From Spirochaetia bacterium (GTDB lineage Bacteria > Spirochaetota > Spirochaetia > Treponematales > Rectinemataceae): a stretch of DNA of 18,745 bases. Below the pieces are notes generated by a model, which was given only the letters and a program-made list of their open reading frames with translations, searched no databases and was not told the DNA's origin. The stretch spans positions 1 to 18,745 of the forward strand of contig JAJTBL010000005.1 of assembly GCA_021286925.1 (NCBI GenBank), given 5' to 3'. Within the stretch, counting starts at the first letter, position 1. Every line of letters begins with the position of its first letter. Below, one piece after another: positions 7,317-13,675 of this stretch. The position numbers and the translations under genes are program-made.

Positions 7317-7610
7317 ATGAATATCGACGGCCGCTCCGTGCATTTCGATCTGAGCGAAGAAAGCAGGCGGTACCTTAACACCAAAATTGAAAGGATCGGG
7401 TACGCGAAGGACATGATCGTCGATCTTTTGTTCGTGTTTACCAAGGACGCCAAACAATATGTCCTTGAGGTAACTGCAAATTTCCGCTGGGGATTGCAGG
7501 CACACATCAAAGAAACAGCCTTCGAGGTCAATCCCGGTATTGACGTCCTCATCGACAAACTCGAACAGAAAATTGTCAAAGAAAAAGGCAAAATCCAGGA
7601 AAAAAAGTAA
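7317..7610 (+). CDS. hpf: Ribosome hibernation promoting factor, short form (HPF/YfiA family)
   Basis: The 97-residue protein belongs to the S30AE/HPF family. These proteins bind the decoding region of the 30S subunit and silence ribosomes in stationary phase or stress. The expected beta-alpha-beta-beta-beta-alpha pattern is visible, with an N-terminal strand (MNIDGRSVHF), a helix with SEESRRYLNTKIERI, and a final helix with IDVLIDKLEQKIVKEK. It ends after the core domain and lacks the C-terminal dimerisation domain of long HPF, so it resembles enterobacterial HPF or YfiA. It is cotranscribed with rpoN, as in many Gram-negative bacteria, and is followed by a strong terminator. Confidence 0.92.
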   Translation: MNIDGRSVHFDLSEESRRYLNTKIERIGYAKDMIVDLLFVFTKDAKQYVLEVTANFRWGLQAHIKETAFEVNPGIDVLIDKLEQKIVKEKGKIQEKK

Positions 7611-7616
7611 GCCTCA

Positions 7617-7646
7617 AAAAGGGCCGGCGCAAAAACCGGCCCTTTT
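7617..7646 (+). terminator. Rho-independent terminator of rpoN-hpf
   Basis: GGGCCGG (7621-7627) and CCGGCCC (7636-7642) pair around an 8-base A-rich loop. Four flanking A:T pairs extend the stem to 11 bp. It starts 6 bases after the hpf stop and ends in a T run. This separates rpoN-hpf from hprK-ptsH, so hprK needs its own promoter. Confidence 0.85.
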
Positions 7647-7678
7647 CATGAACTTTTCCGGCTTGCGGTATCAGCTCA

Positions 7679-7707
7679 TTTACCAGAAGCCGAGTTCATA
7701 GTACAAT
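7679..7707 (+). promoter_or_regulatory. Promoter for a probably leaderless hprK transcript
   Basis: TTTACC (7679-7684), a 17-base spacer and TACAAT (7702-7707, five of six matches) lie directly in front of hprK. Only seven bases separate the -10 from the GTG at 7715. Transcription should therefore start at or next to the start codon, and no Shine-Dalgarno sequence is present. Confidence 0.55.
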
Positions 7708-7714
7708 TGAAAAC

Positions 7715-8710
7715 GTGATAGAAAATCAGCCGAAAGTATTTACCGTCCTTGATCTGATCGATCTGGACCTGAAAGAGCAGAACGCCCTCAATCTGCGCTG
7801 TATCGCAGGCCGTTCGGGACTCAGCAGAGCGATAACAGTTCCGGACCTCAACCGGCCCGGTTTGGCGCTCGCCGGTTTTTTTGAATCCTTCGCCTGGGAA
7901 AGGCTGCAGATTTTTGGAAGGGGCGAAAATGCCTATCTCAGCATGCTCCAGTCCCAGAATTCATTCGACTCGATTAAAAAGCTTTTTACCTACCAGCTGC
8001 CCTGCTGTATTTTTACCAGCAGTCTTGAGCCTGGCGAAACCTTCCTTGCCGAGGCTGAAAAAGCAGGCTGCCCCATTCTAGTCACTGACCTCAATTCCAG
8101 TGACTTTTCAGGCCGGGTTATCAGGGTGCTCTACGATATTTTCGCCCCAAAGACGACCATGCACGGCGTCCTGGTGGAAGTATTCGGAATTGGTATACTG
8201 CTCACAGGCGACTCAGGGGTCGGGAAAAGCGAAACCGCACTGGAACTGATCGAGCGGGGACACCGGCTCGTGGCAGATGATGTCGTGGAAATCCGCTGTG
8301 TCAACGGCTCCATTCTGATGGGACAGGGCGCCAACAAAGTTATCGGACACCACATGGAAATCCGGGGACTGGGCATCATCAATATCACGCACCTCTTCGG
8401 CGTCGGTGCCATCAGGGACAAAAAGCAGATTCAGCTCGTCTGCCAGCTGGAAGACTGGGATCCGAACAAAACCTATGACCGGATCGGCATGGATGAGCTG
8501 ACTGCCGAGATACTCGGTGTCAAGGTACCGAAACTGGAGATACCGGTCAAACCGGGCCGGAACATCCCGGTCATCATAGAGACTGCCTCGATGAATGAGC
8601 GGCTCAAGAAAATGGGCTATCATTCCGCAAAGGAATTCAATCAGAATATCATGCGCTGGCTTGAAAGCGAAAACGCAAGGGCTTTATACTTCTCCCGCGA
8701 CGACTATTAA
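7715..8710 (+). CDS. hprK: HPr kinase/phosphorylase HprK
   Basis: HprK phosphorylates HPr on Ser46 when energy is plentiful and removes the phosphate when phosphate is high, acting as a metabolic sensor. The 331-residue protein has the N-terminal domain (about 8-130, with DLNRPGLALAG at 44-54) and the catalytic C-terminal domain. The latter has His149, the P-loop GDSGVGKS (165-172), the family signature EIRGLGIINI (215-224) and the KPGRN loop (279-283). All key residues are intact. The target HPr is encoded 15 bases downstream. The GTG start fits the family N terminus, but there is no ribosome site and the -10 is 7 bases away, so the mRNA is probably leaderless. Confidence 0.96.
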   Translation: MIENQPKVFTVLDLIDLDLKEQNALNLRCIAGRSGLSRAITVPDLNRPGLALAGFFESFAWERLQIFGRGENAYLSMLQSQNSFDSIKKLFTYQLPCCIFTSSLEPGETFLAEAEKAGCPILVTDLNSSDFSGRVIRVLYDIFAPKTTMHGVLVEVFGIGILLTGDSGVGKSETALELIERGHRLVADDVVEIRCVNGSILMGQGANKVIGHHMEIRGLGIINITHLFGVGAIRDKKQIQLVCQLEDWDPNKTYDRIGMDELTAEILGVKVPKLEIPVKPGRNIPVIIETASMNERLKKMGYHSAKEFNQNIMRWLESENARALYFSRDDY

Positions 8711-8725
8711 CAACCGGAGTGCAGA

Positions 8726-8998
8726 ATGGTAGAACTTGAGACGACCATAAAGAACAGGGCGGGCATCCATGCCAGACCTTCCGCAATGATTGCGCAGACA
8801 GCTGTCAAATTTACATCCCGCGTCTTTCTTGAAAAGGGCGGCAACCGCATCAATGCAAAGTCTATCATGGGCATAATCACACTAGCGGCCAGCTTTGGTT
8901 CTGTCATCAAAATCATCGCAGACGGCCCCGACGAGCAAGCCGCCGCTGAGGCCATCAAGGCGCTCTTCGATTCCGGCTTCAATGAAGAGCTCGGCTGA
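8726..8998 (+). CDS. ptsH: Phosphocarrier protein HPr
   Basis: HPr is the small phosphocarrier of the phosphotransferase system. The 90-residue protein carries both phosphorylation sites: His15 in AGIHARPS (target of Enzyme I) and Ser46 in INAKSIMGI (target of HprK). Having the HprK-type Ser46 site next to hprK makes this a matched kinase-substrate pair. No Enzyme I or sugar permease gene is in the window. Spirochaetes often carry an HprK-HPr branch used for regulation, so transport is not implied. The ATG has GGAG 6 bases upstream and the gene is cotranscribed with hprK. A T-rich stretch follows (9025-9050), but no clean terminator hairpin was found outside the coding region. Confidence 0.97.
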   Translation: MVELETTIKNRAGIHARPSAMIAQTAVKFTSRVFLEKGGNRINAKSIMGIITLAASFGSVIKIIADGPDEQAAAEAIKALFDSGFNEELG

Positions 8999-9054
8999 AA
9001 CCAGCGCGAAATTCCCCTCTATCCTATTTTTTATTGAATTTTTCCTTCCTCCTC

Positions 9055-9085
9055 TTGTAAATATTCTCAAATCGTGGATTATACT
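9055..9085 (+). promoter_or_regulatory. Candidate promoter of lexA-holA-traB
   Basis: TTGTAA (9055-9060) and TATACT (9080-9085, five of six matches) lie in the spacer before lexA. The spacing is 19 bases, longer than the 17 optimum, as is common in regulated promoters. An inverted repeat overlaps the -10 and the expected transcription start. Confidence 0.4.
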
Positions 9086-9101
9086 ATACAGAAGGATAGT
9101 A
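9082..9101 (+). promoter_or_regulatory. Inverted repeat, candidate LexA operator
   Basis: TACTAT (9082-9087) and ATAGTA (9096-9101) are perfect 6-bp inverted half-sites with an 8-base spacer. The 20-bp site covers the end of the -10 and the predicted transcription start, where a repressor would block initiation. LexA usually represses its own gene, and LexA boxes differ between phyla. The site does not match the E. coli box (CTG-N10-CAG) or the Bacillus box (GAAC-N4-GTTC). Confidence 0.4.
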
Positions 9102-9141
9102 GATTGTTTCCTGTCCGTTTTGAGCCCAAGGATTGCTGCCG

Positions 9142-9744
9142 ATGAAAGAACTGACTGAACGACAGAAAGAAATACTCGATTTTCTCACTGAGTTTATCAA
9201 TAAGAATTCTTATCCGCCGACTGTTCGGGAAACCGCCGCGGCCTTCAACATATCCATCAAGGGCGCCTATGATCACATTAAGGCGCTGGAAAAGAAAGGC
9301 ATTATCAAGCTCAAGGAAAACCGCTCCCGGGCGATCGAAGTGGTTGCGCGTCGGGAAATGAGCGATTCTGTTGTTGAAGTGCCGCTGATCGGCAACGTCG
9401 CGGCAGGAAAACCGCTTTTTGCGGAAGAAAATCAGGAAGGCATGGTTCGCGTGCCGAGCGACCTGGTCCGTCGGACTTCGCGGTGTTTTGCGCTGATGGT
9501 TCGAGGTGACAGCATGATCGGCGCCGGCATCAACAGCGGCGACATCGCCATCATAGAACAGGCACAGACCGCCGACAACGGCGAGATTGTCATCGCGCTC
9601 ATCGACGATTCCGCAACCCTAAAGCGCTTTTTCCGCGAAAACAACCGGGTAAAACTGCAGGCCGAAAATCCGGCATATCCGCCAATTTATACGCAGGATG
9701 TCAGAATTTTGGGCAAGCTGAAGGCAATCCTCAGGAGCTACTGA
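9142..9744 (+). CDS. lexA: LexA repressor, self-cleaving SOS regulator
   Basis: LexA represses DNA-damage genes until RecA filaments trigger its autocleavage. The 200-residue protein is of standard length. The winged helix-turn-helix is at about 1-65 (MKELTERQKEILDF; YPPTVRETAAAFN). The cleavage site Ala88-Gly89 lies in NVAAGKP. The catalytic dyad is Ser124 (GDSM) and Lys161 (ATLKRF). All residues needed for cleavage are present. The ATG at 9142 is chosen over an in-frame TTG at 9133: it gives the standard N terminus and has AAGGA 9 bases upstream. The gene is followed 4 bases later by holA. A candidate operator overlaps its promoter. Confidence 0.97.
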   Translation: MKELTERQKEILDFLTEFINKNSYPPTVRETAAAFNISIKGAYDHIKALEKKGIIKLKENRSRAIEVVARREMSDSVVEVPLIGNVAAGKPLFAEENQEGMVRVPSDLVRRTSRCFALMVRGDSMIGAGINSGDIAIIEQAQTADNGEIVIALIDDSATLKRFFRENNRVKLQAENPAYPPIYTQDVRILGKLKAILRSY

Positions 9745-9748
9745 AACC

Positions 9749-10783
9749 ATGCCAGCCCAAGCCATTCTGCCGTGCTACATCCTTGCCGGCCCCGAAACCG
9801 GAAAACGGAACAGCTTTATTCAAGAACTCCTAGCCGCGGTCACGAAAACGGATGGAGCGGCTCCTGAAATCCACCGCCTCTATGCTGCCGACTCATCAGT
9901 AGAAAACCTTATCGGCCTTTTGCAGAATGGTTCGCTTTTTGCCTCACGGCGCTGTATCGAGTTCCGCGGCGCAGAAGCCATAACGACAAAAGCCGAACTG
10001 GATGCGCTAACCGCCTATCTAAAATCCCCAGCTGATGACGCGATCCTTCTGCTCGTAACCGATACTTATGGGCTGGCAAAGCCGCTGGAATCAGCAGTCG
10101 GCTCAGCCGGCAAAAAAATATTCTGGGAACTGCGGGACAGCGAAAAGCCGGGATGGATCAGGCAAAAACTTTCGGAATACCGACTTTCCATAGACTCAGA
10201 AGCCATCGAAATCATGCTTGAGCTCGTAGAAAATGAAACTTCCGCCCTGGCTTCAGCCTGTGTTATGTTCGGCGCCTGCTTCCCCCCCGATACCCGCATC
10301 AGTGCGGACATGGCCGAGGCGGTTCTTTCACGGTCGCGGGAAGAAGACGCCTTCAGCCTTTTCGACAGGCTGACAACGAGTGATTTGGAAACCTGCGTCA
10401 GTGTCCTCGATACCGTGCTTTCAGAACGAAAAGGGGACGCGGCACAGATCGTATCTGCCCTGGTCTGGAGTTTCCGAAAGCTGGAAAAACTCCACCGGCT
10501 GATTGAAAGCCGGATGACCCACGAAGAAGCTTTCAGGCAGGAAAAAATCATGAGCAAGACCGCCCAGCGGCAATATCGAGCCGGCATGGAACGATATTCG
10601 AGAGAAGACTGCGAGCGGATAGTCCGTGCCGCCTCCCAAACGGAAAGCGCCCTTCGCTCGGGACTCTCAACAGCCTTTGCCCGCCCCCTCCTGCATCTAC
10701 TGATCCACGCCATTCTCGTTCGGAAAGGCAAGGGAGACATCTTGTCTGCCTGGAAGGAACAAGAGTACTATCAGGTCTATTGA
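9749..10783 (+). CDS. holA: DNA polymerase III subunit delta (clamp loader)
   Basis: The delta subunit opens the beta sliding clamp within the clamp-loader complex. The 344-residue product has normal HolA length and order. The N-terminal RecA-like domain (about 1-140) begins with a CYILAGPETGKRNSFIQELL segment; its phosphate-loop position is degenerate, as expected because delta does not bind ATP. It continues through NLIGLLQNGSLFASRRCIEFRG and ILLLVTD. A helical lid follows (about 140-210). The C-terminal collar helices contain DAFSLFDRL and AAQIVSALVWSFRKLEKL, typical of the family. It starts 4 bases after lexA, with AGGAG lying inside the lexA end, so translation is probably coupled. Confidence 0.85.
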   Translation: MPAQAILPCYILAGPETGKRNSFIQELLAAVTKTDGAAPEIHRLYAADSSVENLIGLLQNGSLFASRRCIEFRGAEAITTKAELDALTAYLKSPADDAILLLVTDTYGLAKPLESAVGSAGKKIFWELRDSEKPGWIRQKLSEYRLSIDSEAIEIMLELVENETSALASACVMFGACFPPDTRISADMAEAVLSRSREEDAFSLFDRLTTSDLETCVSVLDTVLSERKGDAAQIVSALVWSFRKLEKLHRLIESRMTHEEAFRQEKIMSKTAQRQYRAGMERYSREDCERIVRAASQTESALRSGLSTAFARPLLHLLIHAILVRKGKGDILSAWKEQEYYQVY

Positions 10784-10794
10784 AAGGAAATCCA

Positions 10795-11973
10795 ATGTCA
10801 AGCAGTGTACGGAAACTTGAGCTCGCCGGGCGAACATTTACCCTCGTAGGAACAGCCCATATTTCTCTTGAAAGCGTTGAGGAAGTCAAACAGATTATCA
10901 CGGAAACAAAACCCGGGCATGTCTGCGTGGAAATAGACCAGAGCCGCTACACTGCCATGACGCAGGAATCCCGCTGGGAGAGTCTGGATATCATAAAGGT
11001 GCTCAAGGAAGGCAAAGGCTTTTTCCTGATGGCGAATCTGGCACTTTCAGGTTTTCAGAAACGGATGGGGGCGAATATCGGCGCAAAACCGGGTGAGGAA
11101 ATGCTCGCCGCCGTGCAGGCGGCCGAAGAAGCCGGCATTCCCTGGTCCTGCGCGGATCGGGATGTTCAGGTGACGCTCAAGCGCGCATGGGCACGGTCCA
11201 ATCTGTGGAACCGCTCCAAACTCCTCGCAAGCCTCATCGGTTCGGCCTTCAGCAATGAAAAACTCAGCGAAAGCGAAATCGAGCACCTGAAAGAACAGAG
11301 CGAGCTGGAGCAAATGATGGCTGAGCTGGCCGACTATCTGCCATCGGTCAAGGAAGTGCTGATTGATGAACGGGACAGATACCTGGCGTCCAAGATTTTC
11401 CAGGCTCCGGCTGATACCGTGGTTGCAGTTGTCGGAGCGGGTCACATGGCAGGGATTGAAGCCTGGATGCGAAAGCTGGCCGCCGGAGAAGCTTCAGCCG
11501 ATGTCAGCGATATCGATTCGGTGCCGCCGCCTTCCAAATGGTCCAAAGCCGCAGGCTGGATCATTCCCGCCATCATTGTCGCACTGATTGTCATCGGCTT
11601 TTTTCGTTCCGGCACTCAGGCGAGCCTCGCCCTGATGCTCAAATGGGTTTTGCTGAACGGCTCGCTGGCAGCGATCGGCTCGGCGCTCTGCCTGGCCCAT
11701 CCCGGAACAATCGCAGTATCGTTTTTAATGGCACCGATAGCAACCTTGAACCCGCTGGTCGGCATCGGGCTCTTCGCTGGCATTGCGGAGGGATATTTCC
11801 GAAAACCCACGGTCGCGGATTTTGAGCGGCTGTCCGATGATATCACCAGCTTGAAAGGCTTTTATACCAACCGCGTCACCCACATTCTGCTTGTCTTCTT
11901 TCTGTCCAGCATCGGCGGCATGATCGGCAACTTTATCGCCCTGCCCCTGCTCGCCAGTGGAGCTATTCGCTAA
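10795..11973 (+). CDS. TraB/PrgY family membrane protein
   Basis: This 392-residue protein has an N-terminal TraB/PrgY/GumN domain (about 1-235) and a membrane C terminus. Family motifs are the two GxxH signatures GTAH (19-22) and GAGH (214-217), and an acidic-Arg motif, EIDQSR (46-51). In the related TIKI proteases such residues bind metal, so a metallohydrolase activity is possible but unproven. Hydrophobic segments lie at about 253-271, 282-300, 303-330 and 361-388, giving three to four membrane passes. PrgY of enterococci reduces peptide pheromone activity; the role of bacterial homologues outside conjugation is unknown. The ATG at 10795 is chosen because AAAGGAAA precedes it. It lies 11 bases after holA and is probably in the lexA transcript. 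Confidence 0.88.
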   Translation: MSSSVRKLELAGRTFTLVGTAHISLESVEEVKQIITETKPGHVCVEIDQSRYTAMTQESRWESLDIIKVLKEGKGFFLMANLALSGFQKRMGANIGAKPGEEMLAAVQAAEEAGIPWSCADRDVQVTLKRAWARSNLWNRSKLLASLIGSAFSNEKLSESEIEHLKEQSELEQMMAELADYLPSVKEVLIDERDRYLASKIFQAPADTVVAVVGAGHMAGIEAWMRKLAAGEASADVSDIDSVPPPSKWSKAAGWIIPAIIVALIVIGFFRSGTQASLALMLKWVLLNGSLAAIGSALCLAHPGTIAVSFLMAPIATLNPLVGIGLFAGIAEGYFRKPTVADFERLSDDITSLKGFYTNRVTHILLVFFLSSIGGMIGNFIALPLLASGAIR

Positions 11974-11980
11974 GCTTTTT

Positions 11981-13636
11981 TCAGCGTTCGCTCGCTCGCT
12001 CTACCATCTCGAATAAAGCCGGCATAAGCTGTTTTTTCCTTGAAAGTACATCTTTGAGCAGATAGATCCCTTTCTGCGGTGAGGGGAATGTTACATAGGA
12101 GAAAAATTCGCTTTCAGCATCGATAAAGAGCATGCTTTCCAGTTTTGTGATGTCGGTAGCCATCAAAGCCGCCAGGTAGCAGCCGGTTTCCATCCGCAAT
12201 TTTGCAAGCCCTTCCAGCACTTCCTGGGCGCGCTCCATGATTTCGGAGGAGCTGGTCAATTCGATCTGACTGACAGAAAGCTTTTTACCCGAAGATTCAT
12301 ACTCCTTGCGATCAACGCGCACCATTTTGTCGATGGGAAGGCGGGCGGCCTCGGATGCGGACGCCATGATATCCTGACCCAGTTCGGCGATGCTGAGGTC
12401 CGTGATACTCGCCAGATATTCAGCAATGTCGCGGTCCACATCCGTCGTCGTCGCCGACTTCAGCACCAGGGTGTCCGACAGTATGCCGCACAGCAGAATG
12501 GAGGCCATTGCCTTTGTCAGCGGTGTTCTGGTTTCTCGGTACATGCCGGCGACAATCGTGCTGGTGGAGCCGACAACCCGGTTGATGAAGGTTATCGGGT
12601 AGGTGGTGGTGAACGAACCAAGCCGGTGATGATCGATCACTTCGAGAATCCGGTAATGATTGATACCTTCCACAGCCTGCGAAAATTCGTTGTGGTCCAC
12701 CATGATTATTTCGATATTAGCTTCCTGAATCAAATCGCTTTCAGAGAACATACCGACGACCCGGTTGCTTTCGTCAACAACGGGAACACAGCGGCTTGGG
12801 GATTTGGCGAGCGCAGCCTTGGCGGCCTTGATCCAGTCCCGGCGGCCGAGCGGCGCGATGGTTTCATCAGCCACCGTAATAACCGGCGCGGAATAGAGCA
12901 CCAGAAGCGAAGTCGATGAGGTATCATACGGCGATGTGAGGATCGAAACCTTCTTTTGTTCGGCAAGATCCCGGATTTCCTTATTGGGCAGAATTCCGTT
13001 GGTGATGATCATGGCGCGGACACCCGCTTCAACCGCGATGCGCTGGGCTTCTTCCCGGTCACCGACCAGCACAATCTTGTTATGCGCTGGCTCTGCGTAA
13101 ATGTAATCCTTGAATTTTTCCGTACTGAGCGCAGCAACCACCATGCGGGCGTTGAAAATGCTGTCAGCGTCGAAGAGTACCACGGGCTGGGCTTTTATCG
13201 TGTTGACCAGGTGGTGGAGCGATGTGGGGATGACAGCTTTCCGGCGCGGATTGATTTTCGTGAGGATATTCCGGGCAAAGGCATTGTAGTGCAGCATCGC
13301 GCGGTAATGGTTTTCGCTGTCGACAATCGAAAGCACCTGGCTCGCGGATTTTTCCATAATCGCAAGCGCGTCCCAGAGCGGCATATTTTCGTCCACGCAC
13401 ACAGGCTCCTGCTTCAGGTAGTAGTCGACTTTGGGCACCAGGTCGGGGATGAATTCCGGGAGAGGCACGCCGAAGCGGTGAAAAATGTATTCTGTCTGCG
13501 GATTGACCGCTCCGGCGCGGGCGGCAACGACATTTTTGATCCCTTGGGCGTTTTTCAAACCCGCGTATGCCGCGGCTGCGACCACGGAATCGGTATCCGG
13601 ATTCTTATGGCCGATCACATAGATGGTCTTTTCCAT
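11981..13636 (-). CDS. ppaC: Manganese-dependent inorganic pyrophosphatase with CBS and DRTGG domains (family II)
   Basis: The enzyme hydrolyses pyrophosphate to phosphate in the cytosol. The DHH catalytic domain is split: part one (about 1-65) has GHKNPDTDSV with His10, Asp14 and Asp16, and part two resumes near 320 with MVDHNEFSQ and the VIDHH motif (333-337). Between them lie a CBS domain, a DRTGG-type domain (near 190-245) and a second CBS domain. The DHHA2 domain with DRKEY and SQIEL follows. The 551-residue length equals that of CBS-PPases, which are inhibited by AMP/ADP and activated by ATP or diadenosine polyphosphates. It follows the GH36 gene by 21 bases but has no ribosome site, and a promoter-like sequence ends 10 bases before the ATG. 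Confidence 0.95.
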   Translation of the reverse strand: MEKTIYVIGHKNPDTDSVVAAAAYAGLKNAQGIKNVVAARAGAVNPQTEYIFHRFGVPLPEFIPDLVPKVDYYLKQEPVCVDENMPLWDALAIMEKSASQVLSIVDSENHYRAMLHYNAFARNILTKINPRRKAVIPTSLHHLVNTIKAQPVVLFDADSIFNARMVVAALSTEKFKDYIYAEPAHNKIVLVGDREEAQRIAVEAGVRAMIITNGILPNKEIRDLAEQKKVSILTSPYDTSSTSLLVLYSAPVITVADETIAPLGRRDWIKAAKAALAKSPSRCVPVVDESNRVVGMFSESDLIQEANIEIIMVDHNEFSQAVEGINHYRILEVIDHHRLGSFTTTYPITFINRVVGSTSTIVAGMYRETRTPLTKAMASILLCGILSDTLVLKSATTTDVDRDIAEYLASITDLSIAELGQDIMASASEAARLPIDKMVRVDRKEYESSGKKLSVSQIELTSSSEIMERAQEVLEGLAKLRMETGCYLAALMATDITKLESMLFIDAESEFFSYVTFPSPQKGIYLLKDVLSRKKQLMPALFEMVERASER

Positions 13637-13646
13637 ATTGTACGCC

Positions 13647-13675
13647 AGTATAAAGGCTTATCTTCCAGAAGGCAA
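13647..13675 (-). promoter_or_regulatory. Promoter-like sequence for a near-leaderless pyrophosphatase transcript
   Basis: On the minus strand TTGCCT (13670-13675), 17 bases, then TATACT (13647-13652). The -35 lies in the last codons of the GH36 gene. Ten bases separate the -10 from the ATG at 13636, so the expected start of transcription leaves a leader of about 2-5 bases and no Shine-Dalgarno sequence. Confidence 0.45.

Noticed and set aside
8963..9044. A terminator after ptsH built from CTCTTC/GAAGAG and the T-rich stretch downstream
   Set aside because: The stem is inside the ptsH coding region and too far from the T-rich stretch to form a standard intrinsic terminator.
10066..10740. A 224-codon minus-strand open frame opposite holA
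   Set aside because: Ser/Arg-rich composition typical of an antisense shadow; holA has the right length, motifs and coupling to lexA.
10766..10779. A second copy of the TACTAT half-site before traB, and another before era
   Set aside because: Neither has the matching ATAGTA half at the right spacing, so they are single six-base matches expected by chance.
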